This document shows positions 1 to 8,582 of a stretch of 33,366 nucleotides of DNA, piece after piece; position 1 is the first letter of the stretch; each line of letters starts with the position of its first letter. A program made the translations under genes and the position numbers. The notes below the pieces were generated by a model. It was given only the letters and a program-made list of their open reading frames with translations, did no database searches and was not told the origin of the DNA. The stretch is from Pirellulales bacterium. Lineage in GTDB: Bacteria > Planctomycetota > Planctomycetia > Pirellulales > Lacipirellulaceae. The DNA lies in NCBI GenBank assembly GCA_020847515.1, contig JADLBW010000016.1, forward strand, positions 1-33,366. Reading direction: 5' to 3'.

Positions 1-348
1 GAATATTACCGCTACTTCGTGGCGCTGCGCGGTGTAGGAGGCGCCGTCGACGTCCTGGCTGCTAATGACCGGCGAACCCGTCGGCGGAACGAGCACGGCG
101 CCGGAAATGTTAGGCAGATCGAATGCGGGCGCGCCCGAGAAGTATCCCGGCGCCAGCAGTTCGACGACGAGCGTCCCTTTCTGGCCGATAAGCAGCGACT
201 TCTCGGCCGGGTCAAACGAAGTGCGTACCATTGGGTCCTGGGCTCGGCAGGCCGCGGAGCCGGAGAGGCAGAGCAGCGCGACCGCGGCCGAAGACGCGCC
301 TCGCGCGAGTCGGCGATGCTGCCCGCTCATATGCACGGGAGTCGTCAT
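1..348 (-). CDS. batD: BatD-like protein, N-terminal part (runs off the window)
   Basis: The first 116 residues of a secreted protein are visible; the rest lies beyond base 1. The ATG at 348 overlaps the stop of the upstream TPR gene as ATGA, which is why this start is preferred; a second in-frame ATG at 330 is an alternative. Residues 1-37 read as a signal peptide: an Arg-containing start, a hydrophobic AVALLCLSGSAA core, then a likely cut after ACRA. The mature start (about residues 40-116) has the features of BatD/oxygen-tolerance proteins: a stretch on how strongly the polypeptide is defined (LLIGQKGTLVVELL) and the conserved DGASYTAQRHEVAV motif. BatD is the periplasmic, membrane-anchored partner of BatA and BatB. 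Position at the end of the MoxR-DUF58-DUF4381-BatA-BatB-TPR series supports the call. Any C-terminal membrane anchor cannot be checked here. Confidence 0.8.
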   Translation of the reverse strand, partial: MTTPVHMSGQHRRLARGASSAAVALLCLSGSAACRAQDPMVRTSFDPAEKSLLIGQKGTLVVELLAPGYFSGAPAFDLPNISGAVLVPPTGSPVISSQDVDGASYTAQRHEVAVIF

Positions 349-974
349 TGCGGCGTCGCTTCCTGTTGCGCCTGGTAAGCGAATTTGGCCCGCAGAAAGT
401 CGCCCGGCGTCGTCTGCACCCGGCGGAGCCAGGTCGCTTGCAGTTGCTCGTCGGAAAGCGGCTCGCCGCCGGCGAGTTCGATCGGCTTGTCTTTCGCTTC
501 GCTAGCGTTGTCGTCGAAGACGATGTCGTCGGGCTTCTCTGCAGGCGGTTCGTCCGTTGAGCCTTCGCTCGCGGCGGCGATGCGGTCGCGTCGAGCAATC
601 GCGATCGCGCGGTTATCGATAGCGGCTTGCCAATCTGTGCGCAGCGTGAGCGCCCGGTTGTAAGCCGAGACGGCGTCGTCATACTTGCCGTGCATCAACA
701 ACGAGTTCCCCTGGTTATACGCCCCAACGGCGCCGGGAACGCGGCCGAACGTCTGCGCCGCGGCGGCGAAGTCGCCATGGCGGTACTGCGCCCAACCGAT
801 GCGCCAGGGATCTGCGTAGACTCGCGCCGCCGCCTGGTAGTCGCTCTTGCGGGCGAGCGCGTCGCCCTGTTGGGCGGCGGTTCGCCAAAAATGGGCGTCG
901 CGCAGCGTGCCGGCCACGCCGAGGCCGACGGCCGCCAAGAGCACGCATGTCGTCAGGGTTTGTCGACGCAACAT
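345..974 (-). CDS. batC: TPR protein of the Bat operon (BatC-like)
   Basis: 209 residues starting at the ATG at 974, 8 bp after the BatB stop. A longer reading frame extends upstream into batB and is not needed. Residues about 7-24 form one hydrophobic segment (TTCVLLAAVGLGVAG), acting as a signal anchor. Residues about 35-130 carry two to three tetratricopeptide-like helix pairs, including GAYNQGNSLLMHGKYDDAVSAY, which is close to the TPR consensus. The C-terminal third is acidic and low in complexity. TPR proteins in this position (BatC/BatE) are thought to scaffold the membrane VWA proteins BatA and BatB. Its stop overlaps the BatD start by 4 bp, so translation is probably coupled. No catalytic residues are expected. 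The operon role is secure; the exact Bat letter is by position only. Confidence 0.8.
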   Translation of the reverse strand: MLRRQTLTTCVLLAAVGLGVAGTLRDAHFWRTAAQQGDALARKSDYQAAARVYADPWRIGWAQYRHGDFAAAAQTFGRVPGAVGAYNQGNSLLMHGKYDDAVSAYNRALTLRTDWQAAIDNRAIAIARRDRIAAASEGSTDEPPAEKPDDIVFDDNASEAKDKPIELAGGEPLSDEQLQATWLRRVQTTPGDFLRAKFAYQAQQEATPQ

Positions 975-982
975 ATTCAGTC

Positions 983-1903
983 TCAAGCGGCCGACGCCGG
1001 CGCCATCCAACCGCGGCGGAAGAACAACAACGTCAGCAGGACGATCGCCGGCGTGAGCCAATAGCCGGCCTCCTGCCAATGGGTTAACTTGTCGCCGCCG
1101 AGGGCCGGCGCAAACCGCGCCGCATGGGCGACCTGCTGAACGTCTGCGTCGTCGGCGGCGAGGTGAATCGACGATGCATTAACGACCTGCGCCGCTGTCT
1201 CAACCGACGTCAGCTCGTCGCCCGCCCGAAGCGGTGCAAGCAGGCGCACCGGCGTTTCCGATTTCCTGCGCCACGCGGCCAGTGCAGACTGCTGCTCGGG
1301 GGCGACGCCGTCGGCGATCCACAAGATTGAGCCGCCGCCCGCGTCGGCAAGCGTCTCGTCGGCAAGCCGCAGGGCGTCGGCAGGGGCATCCCCTTCGCGC
1401 GGCATGATCGCCGGGGCGAGCGCCTGGGCACATGTCTTAATCACGCCGTCGTCGGTCGTCGTCGGCATCACGATGTGGGCCGTACCAGAGTAGGCGACGA
1501 GCGACGTCTTAGCCCCGCGTCGCAGCTTGAGCAGGTCTTCGATCTTCTCGACGCTGCGGGCAAGCCGCGACGGCTGCACGTCGTCGGTCATCATCGAAGG
1601 CGTCACGCGCACGACGACGGCCAGCGCGGCCACGTCGTCGGCGAACGGCGTCGGCTCTTGCCGCCAGGCGGGGCCGGCAACCGCGATAATCGACAGCACC
1701 CAGCCGACAGCCGCTAGGTCGGCGGGATTCCACTTCGATTGGCTGCGACTTTCCACGAGCAGGTACGGCAACAAGTGGGGCGCCACGATCGAACGCCATC
1801 GAGCCTGACCGCTACCGCTGCGACGCAGCGCCGTCCACAGCAGCGCCGCGGGGACGATCGCGACGAGCCACCAGGGGCGCAAGAAGTGGAACGCGGAAAT
1901 CAC
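983..1903 (-). CDS. batB: BatB-like membrane VWA protein with degenerate MIDAS
   Basis: 306 residues. The ATG overlaps the batA stop as ATGA. Layout matches BatA/BatB: a membrane segment at about 10-26, another at about 63-79, a von Willebrand A domain from about 92 to 260, and a last membrane segment at about 283-298. The metal-binding MIDAS motif, normally D-x-S-x-S, reads R99-V-T101-P-S103-M, so the first aspartate and first serine are both replaced. The following sequence (DDVQPSRLARSVEKI, then SLVAYSGTAHIVMPTT) is otherwise normal for this subfamily. The protein may therefore bind partners without the canonical divalent metal, or work as a structural partner of BatA, whose MIDAS is intact. 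It is followed 8 bp later by the TPR gene. Confidence 0.82.
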   Translation of the reverse strand: MISAFHFLRPWWLVAIVPAALLWTALRRSGSGQARWRSIVAPHLLPYLLVESRSQSKWNPADLAAVGWVLSIIAVAGPAWRQEPTPFADDVAALAVVVRVTPSMMTDDVQPSRLARSVEKIEDLLKLRRGAKTSLVAYSGTAHIVMPTTTDDGVIKTCAQALAPAIMPREGDAPADALRLADETLADAGGGSILWIADGVAPEQQSALAAWRRKSETPVRLLAPLRAGDELTSVETAAQVVNASSIHLAADDADVQQVAHAARFAPALGGDKLTHWQEAGYWLTPAIVLLTLLFFRRGWMAPASAA

Positions 1904-2925
1904 GCGGCGGCCTCCGCCTGCGAGGCTACCGTGCGGCGCCGATCGGACGCGTGCCTCAACTGACGGGCCGCGAGCTCAATGGCGTGTAGCAGCAGCGTTG
2001 CCGCCAGTCCGACGGCCAGCAAAATCCAATACACATCGCGCCGCGGCCGGTGCGCGACGGTTTGAGCGGGCGGGGCGTCGAGCTTGTCGAGTCGCGCATA
2101 AATCGTGGCAAGCTGCTCGCGATCGGCGGCGAACGAGTAGAGGCCGCCTGTAGCCGACGATACCGCTTCGAGCGTCGCCACATCGAGGGCATCCTCGCCG
2201 GCTGCCCGCGGGTCGCCGACGGCGACCGTGTGGACGACGATCCCCCGGTCGCGCGCGATCTCCGAGGCCTTACGCGGCGGAACGCGACTGGCCGTATCGT
2301 TGCCGTCGGTCAGCGCGATCAGGACGCGGTTCTTCATGGGACTTCGGTCGAACAAGGTAATCGCCAGTCCGATGGCGTCGCCGAAGGCAGTCTGCGGGCC
2401 GGCCATTTTGGTCTGGGCTTCATCGAGCAATTGCCGGCAAAGCTTCAAGTCCTCAGTGAACGGGACCTGCACGAATGGCGCATTCCCAAAGAAGACGAGG
2501 CCCACGCGATCGCCCGCGCGCCGCGATAGAAAGTCGTCGAGCACCTGCTTCACGGCGGTGAGCCTGTCGACCGTTTTTCCGCCGGCGTCAGTGAAGTCCT
2601 GCGTCTCCATGGAGCCAGAGAGATCGACCGCCAGGAGTAGATCCCGCCGGGGTAAGCGCTTGACGATTGGCGGCTCGACGATCTGCGGTCGTGCCAAGGC
2701 GCCGACGCTCGCCAGCCAGGCGACGGCCAGGACGACCGCCCGCGACCAATCGCCGTGTGCGATCGTGGCGCCGTCGGTCGGTCGGCGGCCCAGGATCGCT
2801 GCCAATCGGTTCAAGAAGGGCGCCCGCAGGCTGGACTCCGACCGGCGGTACGGAGGCATAAGCCACATGACGGTCAGCGGCAGCGGCAAGAGCGCAAGCG
2901 CCCACGGTGCGGCGAACGTGATCAT
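1900..2925 (-). CDS. batA: BatA-like membrane VWA protein
   Basis: 341 residues. The ATG at 2925 overlaps the stop of the DUF4381 gene (ATGA) and opens on MITFAAPWALALLPLPL, the usual BatA start; a longer frame to 2988 would overlap the upstream gene. There are membrane segments at about 5-23 and 62-78. The VWA domain starts near residue 94 with an intact MIDAS, D101-L-S103-G-S105-M, a threonine in the expected GDAIGLAITLF region and a conserved ALTDGNDT motif. A C-terminal membrane segment lies near residues 299-317. BatA proteins are membrane-bound and displayed towards the periplasm; Bat operons are linked to envelope or oxidative stress tolerance, but the biochemical role is unsettled. 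The start of batB overlaps its stop by 4 bp. Confidence 0.88.
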   Translation of the reverse strand: MITFAAPWALALLPLPLTVMWLMPPYRRSESSLRAPFLNRLAAILGRRPTDGATIAHGDWSRAVVLAVAWLASVGALARPQIVEPPIVKRLPRRDLLLAVDLSGSMETQDFTDAGGKTVDRLTAVKQVLDDFLSRRAGDRVGLVFFGNAPFVQVPFTEDLKLCRQLLDEAQTKMAGPQTAFGDAIGLAITLFDRSPMKNRVLIALTDGNDTASRVPPRKASEIARDRGIVVHTVAVGDPRAAGEDALDVATLEAVSSATGGLYSFAADREQLATIYARLDKLDAPPAQTVAHRPRRDVYWILLAVGLAATLLLHAIELAARQLRHASDRRRTVASQAEAAA

Positions 2926-3431
2926 GGAGAGGCCTCGCGGCGATGGCGTCGTATCCAATGCTCTGAAGCCGCGAGCATCTCGTCCCACCGGCGAGCGTCG
3001 ATGCTGGCTGCCGCGCGCATATCATAGGCCCCGCGCTCGATGGCGGCGCCGAGGTCTGCTTGTTCAAACGCCTGCGAGCCTGCGGTACTATCCAGGAACT
3101 GCCGCCAGGGCAGCCCCGTGAGCGAGGCGACGCGCTGGCGCGGCCACGCCGACAGCGCCGTACGTTTGAGCAACTCGGCAAGCTGCCGCACGGCGACCGT
3201 TTGCCCCGGAGGGTCGACGGCCGAGCGGCGGATGGCGTGCAGCTCGCGCAGTGCGTCGCGGCGATAGCGATTCTGTTGCCACGCATGGAGCCAGCGCACC
3301 GCGCCCAGGATCGCTAGATAAATGGCTACGGCGGCGACGATCCACCACCCCGGCGCGGGGGGCCACCAAGGCGCAGGAGGCGGGGACACGATGTCGTGCA
3401 AGCGGTCGAGGCTGGCGGGATCGGGGGTCAT
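2922..3431 (-). CDS. DUF4381 family membrane protein of the Bat operon
   Basis: 169 residues with an ATGA overlap at both ends, so it is translationally coupled to the DUF58 gene before it and batA after it. The N-terminus is proline- and tryptophan-rich (PPPAPWWPPAPGWW, residues 17-30). One membrane helix follows at about 30-46, then a basic, helical cytoplasmic tail with LRELHAIRR and WPRQRVASLTGLPW. This PAPGWW-helix-RRALREL arrangement and the slot between DUF58 and BatA are typical of DUF4381. No enzymatic motif is present. Family function is unknown; a role as a membrane adaptor for the MoxR/VWA machinery is inference from context. Confidence 0.85.
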   Translation of the reverse strand: MTPDPASLDRLHDIVSPPPAPWWPPAPGWWIVAAVAIYLAILGAVRWLHAWQQNRYRRDALRELHAIRRSAVDPPGQTVAVRQLAELLKRTALSAWPRQRVASLTGLPWRQFLDSTAGSQAFEQADLGAAIERGAYDMRAAASIDARRWDEMLAASEHWIRRHRREASP

Positions 3432-4363
3432 CGCCTTCTCCTGCCAAGCTGCCGGGCAAGCTGGGGGGCGGCGTCTTCTGCGGCCGACAACTGCAGGACC
3501 GGCGTCTCGCGGGCGAGGAGGAATCGCCGGCCGACTGCGCGCTCTTCTGCAAACCTGCGGGCAAACTGCTCGCGCAGCTTCGCGTCGTCGCTGTTCACGT
3601 CGAGCTGACGCCCGCCATCGCCGAACGCCAACCGGCCCGCGGCGGGCAGCTCGGCTTCGAGCGGATCGAATGTGAACGCGAATAGCACGTCGTTATGCCG
3701 AGCGATTTCGGTAACGACGCGGTTCGTCTCCGCATCGTGCCCGGCGCCGTCGCTGATGATGCAAGCCAAGCCGTCGTGCGGAAGGAGCCGCCGGCATCGC
3801 CGCAGCGACTCGTTCAACTTCCCCGGGTTCGCCGGGCCGTCAGGCCGAGCGGCGAGCGATTGATTCTGGTCGACGACCGCGCGCAGCAGTCGCATCACGG
3901 CGGCTTGCCGCCGCTGGGGACGGATTTCGTCGAGCCGCTCGTCGTTAAACACGATGGCGCCCACGCGATCTTGCTGCGCGAGCACGCGCCACGCGGCAAG
4001 TGCGGCCGCCTGGGCCGCGACGACCGACTTCATGTGGCGCACGCTGCCGAAGAACATCGATCGCCGCTGATCGACCACGAGCAGCACCGACCGCTCGCGC
4101 TCCTCGGTGTAGACGCGTGTTTGCGTCTGTCGGGTGCGGACCGTCGCCTTCCAGTCGATGTGCCGCACGTCGTCCCCCGGTTGATATCGGCGAATCTCGT
4201 CGAAATTGAGCCCTCGCCCGCGCAGCCTCGATGCGCGTCGCCCCGCCAGAAGCGACCGCACGGGCTGCCGCGGCAGCAGGCTGAAGCTGCGGCGTCGGAA
4301 CCGCAGGCGCACCAGCTCATCGAGCGTGACGGCGACGCCGGCGGGAGGCGAATCGGCAGGCAT
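3428..4363 (-). CDS. DUF58 domain protein (VWA-like)
   Basis: 311 residues from the ATG at 4363, 8 bp beyond the moxR stop. A longer reading frame to 4531 would lie inside moxR and encodes an arginine-rich shadow, so it is rejected. The DUF58 signature is clear at about residues 54-86: FDEIRRYQPGDDVRHIDWKA, then TRVYTEERERSVLLVVD. The VWA-like metal site is D98-Q-R100-R-S102-M, the form normally seen in this family instead of D-x-S-x-S. There is no membrane segment, so it is probably cytosolic. DUF58 proteins are almost always encoded next to MoxR ATPases and are thought to be their substrates or adaptors, and that order is found here. Confidence 0.88.
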   Translation of the reverse strand: MPADSPPAGVAVTLDELVRLRFRRRSFSLLPRQPVRSLLAGRRASRLRGRGLNFDEIRRYQPGDDVRHIDWKATVRTRQTQTRVYTEERERSVLLVVDQRRSMFFGSVRHMKSVVAAQAAALAAWRVLAQQDRVGAIVFNDERLDEIRPQRRQAAVMRLLRAVVDQNQSLAARPDGPANPGKLNESLRRCRRLLPHDGLACIISDGAGHDAETNRVVTEIARHNDVLFAFTFDPLEAELPAAGRLAFGDGGRQLDVNSDDAKLREQFARRFAEERAVGRRFLLARETPVLQLSAAEDAAPQLARQLGRRRR

Positions 4364-4371
4364 GGCAACTG

Positions 4372-5337
4372 CTAGGGGACGGCGACGACGCTTATGAGCT
4401 TGTCGAGCACGGCGTCTTTGGCGACGCCGTCCGCCTCGGCTTCGTAGTTCAGAATGAGGCGATGCCGCAAGCAGGCGTGGACGATGGCTTGAACGTCTTG
4501 CGGCGTCGCGACGTCGCGGCCTTCCATCCAAGCGCGGGCGCGACTCGTTCGATCCAGCGCCAACGTACCGCGGGGGCTGGCGCCGACCTTAATCCAGTCG
4601 GCCAGTCTCTTGTCAAAATCGCCCGGCCGGCGCGTCGCCGCGACGAGGGCGACCATGTATTTTTCAACCACATCGGACAGCCGTACCGCGAGCACTTCAC
4701 GACGGGCGTCCATTACGGCCTGACTAGGAATCTTGTCGCCGCCGCTGGCTGGGCCCCCGGCGTCTTCTCCGCGGATGATGTGCAGAATCTGCTGCTCGTC
4801 GGCATCCGTACCGTAGGTCACGAACACGTGCAGCAGGAAGCGATCCATCTGCGCTTCGGGCAGCGGGTAGGTCCCTTCCTGCTCGATGGGATTTTGCGTT
4901 GCGAGCACGAGGAACAGCTCCGGCAGCCGGTGCGTCTCGCCCCCGACCGTGACCTGCCTCTCCTCCATGGCCTCCAACAGCGCCGCTTGCGCCTTGGCAG
5001 GCGCGCGATTGATTTCGTCGGCGAGAATGAGATTGCCGAACAGCGGTCCGGGCTGAAACACGAACTTCCCGCCGGCGCCCTCGCCGGTGTAAAGCTGCGT
5101 GCCGGTGATATCGCTAGGCAGCAAATCGGGCGTGAATTGAATTCGACGGAAATCGCTTTCGAGATTCTTGGCCAGCGTCTTGATCGTCCGGGTCTTGGCG
5201 AGCCCCGGCAGTCCTTCCAGTAGCACGTGCCCGTTGGTGAGCAGTGCGTACAGCAGGTGGTCGACGACGTCCTCTTTACCGACAACGGCCTCGCCGATGC
5301 GCCGCTTGAGTTCAAGAATCGAGTCGCGAGCGGCCAT
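4372..5337 (-). CDS. moxR: MoxR-family AAA+ ATPase
   Basis: 321 residues, a full-length MoxR protein. Walker A is GLPGLAKT at 42-49, Walker B is LILADE at 103-108, sensor 1 is LATQNP around N149, and an arginine lies in SPRG near residue 254. FQPGPLFGNLILADEINRAP and the LLEAMEERQVTVGG helix-hairpin are hallmarks of the family. The lid domain ends with VHACLRHRLILNYEAEADG. MoxR ATPases act as chaperone-like remodelers that load metals or assemble VWA-domain partners. As the first gene of the operon it lies 80 bp downstream of the preceding sulfatase stop, with a hairpin in between, so the operon probably has its own promoter near 5340-5400. No clear promoter boxes were recognised. Confidence 0.93.
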   Translation of the reverse strand: MAARDSILELKRRIGEAVVGKEDVVDHLLYALLTNGHVLLEGLPGLAKTRTIKTLAKNLESDFRRIQFTPDLLPSDITGTQLYTGEGAGGKFVFQPGPLFGNLILADEINRAPAKAQAALLEAMEERQVTVGGETHRLPELFLVLATQNPIEQEGTYPLPEAQMDRFLLHVFVTYGTDADEQQILHIIRGEDAGGPASGGDKIPSQAVMDARREVLAVRLSDVVEKYMVALVAATRRPGDFDKRLADWIKVGASPRGTLALDRTSRARAWMEGRDVATPQDVQAIVHACLRHRLILNYEAEADGVAKDAVLDKLISVVAVP

Positions 5338-5375
5338 TCAAACCAGACGCCTCTATCTAACCAATGAAACCAAGT

Positions 5376-5404
5376 CGGTGCGGTTGCACTCGGCAACCGC
5401 ACCG
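5376..5404 (-). terminator. 12-bp perfect hairpin after the sulfatase gene
   Basis: Bases 5376-5387 and 5393-5404 are perfectly complementary (12 bp, GC-rich) around a 5-base loop. The hairpin lies 13 bp downstream of the sulfatase stop and 39 bp upstream of the moxR start, both read on the minus strand. The sequence after it on that strand is only moderately T-rich (ACTTGGTTTCATTGG), so it could be an intrinsic terminator of weak type, an RNA-stabilising 3' end, or part of the moxR leader. Confidence 0.5.
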
Positions 5405-5417
5405 CTAATTAGCTTGC

Positions 5418-6977
5418 TCAGCGCGCCGGCTGGATGCGTTCCAAATCCTTCAGCCGCTTGAGCGCCTCTTGCTGTTGCAGCAGCCCGTAGCCGATGCCGG
5501 CGGCGTTGAGCGAGCTACCGGTCTGGTACGGAAACTGCTCGAAGTCGGAGAAGAAATCCTTGATCTTCTGCTGGATGGGGACAAGCAGCCACATCTGCTG
5601 GGCAAAGAACTCAAGCGCCTTGCCGCCCTCCTTCATGCCGCGCTCGTACGGGTCCATGCGAAGGTTCGTGATCATGGCCCACGATGGTTCCTCGCGCGTG
5701 GCCGTGGCAATGTTACCTTCACTGGCGACAGCGAAGGAAACTTTCCAGTCGTTCCAGCGGAGAGCATTCAAGTGGCCGCCCTGGTCGAAGTACATAATTG
5801 AATCACGAGGGCCTTTCGCTTCTTTACCTTCGAGATACGGTAAGAAGTTGTAACCGTCGAGATGAACCTTGAAGTCGCGACCATTTCCTTTGTATCCGGC
5901 GGCCATTTTCGATTTGATGTCTGCTTCTCCCGCGGCAGCGCACAGTGTGGGGAACCAATCGATCAGCGAGATAATCTCGTTGCTCACGCCGGGCTTAATA
6001 TGCCCCGGCCAGCGAACCATCATCGGGATACGAAAGCCGCCTTCCCACGTGGTGCCTTTCTCGCCGTGGAACGGCGTCATGGCCCCGTCTGGCCAAAGCG
6101 CAAGCTCGGCGCCATTGTCGGTCGTGTAAACCACGATCGTGTTATCCGCGATGCCGAGGTCATCGAGTTTTTTTAGTAGCTGACCAACGTGTCCGTCATG
6201 CTCCACCATGCCGTCTGCATGGATGCCCTTGCCCGTCTTCCCCAGCGACTCCGGCTTCAAGTGCGTGAAGACGTGCATGCGGGTGGAATTGAACCACATA
6301 AAGAACGGTTTTTTCGCTTTATGCTGTCGTTCGATGAAGTCGAGTCCCGCGGCCAGGAATTCCTCGTCCACGGTAGGCATGCGCTTGGTGTTTAGCGGAC
6401 CGGTGTCCTCGATCTTGCCATCGGCAGTCGCCTTGAGCACGCCCCGGGGGCCGTACTTCTTCTTGAACTCAGGGTCCTTGGGGTAGAAGTACCCTTCCGG
6501 CTCCTCCTCGGCATTGAGGTGGTAGAGGTTGCCGAAGAACTCATCGAAACCATGCTTGGTCGGCAGATGTTCGTCGCGATCGCCAAGGTGGTTCTTGCCG
6601 AACTGCCCCGTTGCGTAGCCGAGCTGTTTCATCGCATCGGCAATTGTCGGCGTCCATGGGGGGATGCCATGCGGGTCGCCAGGCATCCCGATCGTGAGCA
6701 GGCCCGTGCGAAAGGGCTCCTGTCCAAGAATGAACGAAGCCCGGCCGGCGGTACAACTCTGTTGACCGTAGGAGTCAGTGAACAGCAGGCCTTCTCGTGC
6801 AATGCGATCTATATTCGGCGTTCGATAGCCCATCAGCCCCTGAGAATAGGCGCTGATTTGGGGAATGCCAATGTCGTCGCCGAAGATCACAAGGATGTTC
6901 GGCTTTTGGTCTTGAGCATAGGCGGGCGCAGCGCAAAGCAGCCCGAAAAACGCCATCGGAGCGAAAAACGATCGCAT
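5418..6977 (-). CDS. Secreted sulfatase, arylsulfatase type (copy 2 of tandem pair)
   Basis: 519 residues. The ATG at 6977 is preceded by AGGAG about 9 bases upstream. Residues 1-22 are a signal peptide (FFGLLCAAPAYAQ). The alkaline-phosphatase-fold start NILVIFGDDIG provides metal-binding D34 and D35. The sulfatase signature SCTAGR has C75, the residue converted to formylglycine, and R79 (C-x-A-x-R form). Later motifs are GKNHLGD, FFMWFNSTRMH and VVYTTDNGAE, which hold further active-site residues. It hydrolyses a sulfate ester in the periplasm or outside the cell; the substrate cannot be told. It needs a separate formylglycine-generating enzyme, not seen in this window. It is a close paralog of the next gene upstream, 48 bp away, and the two are probably co-transcribed. 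Confidence 0.92.
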   Translation of the reverse strand: MRSFFAPMAFFGLLCAAPAYAQDQKPNILVIFGDDIGIPQISAYSQGLMGYRTPNIDRIAREGLLFTDSYGQQSCTAGRASFILGQEPFRTGLLTIGMPGDPHGIPPWTPTIADAMKQLGYATGQFGKNHLGDRDEHLPTKHGFDEFFGNLYHLNAEEEPEGYFYPKDPEFKKKYGPRGVLKATADGKIEDTGPLNTKRMPTVDEEFLAAGLDFIERQHKAKKPFFMWFNSTRMHVFTHLKPESLGKTGKGIHADGMVEHDGHVGQLLKKLDDLGIADNTIVVYTTDNGAELALWPDGAMTPFHGEKGTTWEGGFRIPMMVRWPGHIKPGVSNEIISLIDWFPTLCAAAGEADIKSKMAAGYKGNGRDFKVHLDGYNFLPYLEGKEAKGPRDSIMYFDQGGHLNALRWNDWKVSFAVASEGNIATATREEPSWAMITNLRMDPYERGMKEGGKALEFFAQQMWLLVPIQQKIKDFFSDFEQFPYQTGSSLNAAGIGYGLLQQQEALKRLKDLERIQPAR

Positions 6978-7025
6978 GGCGGATATCTCCTGTGAATGAA
7001 GGGAGCTGAGCGACTGCCCGTTTCC

Positions 7026-8582
7026 TCACTTACTCGCGTGCGGCTGCTCCGACATCTTCTGCATGACTTCGTCGAGATTGAAGCTCGCTGGCTTTTGACG
7101 CGGGGGAAACTCCTGAAAACTCTCCAGCCACCTGGCCGTGAACGTCTGAATGGGGACGACGAGGAACGCGCGGTGCATCTGCCAGTCGCCGTACAGCAGG
7201 CTCTCCGGGCCGCGCTCGAAGGGATCGGCGCGCAGATTGTACATGTTTGGGACGCGCAGATGGCTGAACTGGCCCTGCCAGACGCCGATCGGGGTTTCGG
7301 GATTGGTCTTCGTGTTCTGCTCGAGAAAGCCAAGCTTCCAGTCGCCGTATCGCACGGCCATCAGGTCGCCGTCGTCCGACCAGTAAAGAAATTCCTTTCG
7401 AGGCGACTCCTTTACGTCGCCGCGGAGAAACGGCATCAAATTGTAGCCGTCGAGGTGGACCTTGAAGTTCTTGCCGTTTGCCTGGTAGCCCTTCTTCACC
7501 TTTGCCACCAGGTCTGGCTCGCCGGCGGCGGCCGCAAACGTCGGAATCAGGTCTTCGTGGGCACAGACGTCATTGATGATCTGGCCGGGTTTGATCACGC
7601 CGGGCCAGCGGATGCACGTCGGGACGCGGAATGCTCCCTCCCAGTTGGTGGCCTTTTCGCCCTTGAAGGGCGTTGTGCCGCCGTCAGGCCAGGTGAACAC
7701 CTCCGCCCCGTTGTCCGTCGTGTACACGACGACCGTGTTTTCGGCGATACCCAAGTCGTCCAGCTTCTTGAGAAGTTGTCCCACCATGCCATCGTGTTCG
7801 ACCATGCCGTCGGGATATAAGCCCTTACCCGTCTTGCCGTCGCTCTCGGGCTTAAGGTGGGTGAAGATGTGCATCCGCGTCGAGTTGAAATAACAGAAGA
7901 AAGGCTTCTTGGCCTTCGACTGCCGCTCCATGAAGTCCAGCGCCGCGGCGAGGAACTCTTCGTCGACCGTCTCCATCCTTTTCTTGGTGAGCGGCCCGGT
8001 GTCTTCGACCTTCCCGTCAGCCGTGCACTTCAGCACGCCGCGAGGTCCGAACCGTTTGCGGAACTCTGGATCCTTGGGATAGTCCGGATTCTCGGGCTCC
8101 TCTTCGGCGTTGAGGTGGTAGAGGTTGCCGAAGAACTCGTCGAAGCCGTGGTTGGTGGGAAGGAATTCGTCCTTGTCGCCGAGGTGGTTCTTTCCGAATT
8201 GCCCCGTCGCATAGCCGAGCTGTTTCATGAATTCCGCAACGCTGGGATCCTGAGCGCTGAGCCCGATGTCTGCCCCCGGCAGGCCGACCTTCGTCAGGCC
8301 CGTGCGAATCGGCGATTGCCCGGTGATGAACGCCGCGCGCCCGGCCGTGCAACTTTGCTGCCCGTACCAATCGGTGAACCGCGCGCCCTCCTTGGCAATG
8401 CGGTCGATATTGGGCGTCTGGTAGCCCATCATCCCGCTGTTGTAGCAACTGGGATTAAACCATCCGATATCGTCGCCCATGATCACGAGAACATTGGGTT
8501 TGGCGTCTTGAGCATTCGCGGCGCTGCTTTGCTGAGCAATCGCAACCACGAGAGCCGCAGCCGGGACGAAGGAGAGTCGCAT
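7026..8582 (-). CDS. Secreted sulfatase, arylsulfatase type (copy 1 of tandem pair)
   Basis: 518 residues from the ATG at 8582; GGAGG at 8588-8592 lies five bases upstream and decides this start over an upstream in-frame one. The signal peptide covers about residues 1-25 (ALVVAIAQQSSAANAQ). Metal-binding D37 and D38 sit in VLVIMGDDIG. C78-T-A-G-R82 is the sulfatase signature with the cysteine form of the formylglycine precursor. It shares long blocks with the neighbouring sulfatase, such as TGQFGKNHLGD, HGFDEFFGNLYHLNAEEEPE and FNSTRMH, while the C-terminal 130 residues differ most, which suggests altered substrate or partner choice. Planctomycetes encode many such enzymes, commonly tied to sulfated algal polysaccharides; the actual substrate is unknown here. 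Confidence 0.93.
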   Translation of the reverse strand: MRLSFVPAAALVVAIAQQSSAANAQDAKPNVLVIMGDDIGWFNPSCYNSGMMGYQTPNIDRIAKEGARFTDWYGQQSCTAGRAAFITGQSPIRTGLTKVGLPGADIGLSAQDPSVAEFMKQLGYATGQFGKNHLGDKDEFLPTNHGFDEFFGNLYHLNAEEEPENPDYPKDPEFRKRFGPRGVLKCTADGKVEDTGPLTKKRMETVDEEFLAAALDFMERQSKAKKPFFCYFNSTRMHIFTHLKPESDGKTGKGLYPDGMVEHDGMVGQLLKKLDDLGIAENTVVVYTTDNGAEVFTWPDGGTTPFKGEKATNWEGAFRVPTCIRWPGVIKPGQIINDVCAHEDLIPTFAAAAGEPDLVAKVKKGYQANGKNFKVHLDGYNLMPFLRGDVKESPRKEFLYWSDDGDLMAVRYGDWKLGFLEQNTKTNPETPIGVWQGQFSHLRVPNMYNLRADPFERGPESLLYGDWQMHRAFLVVPIQTFTARWLESFQEFPPRQKPASFNLDEVMQKMSEQPHASK

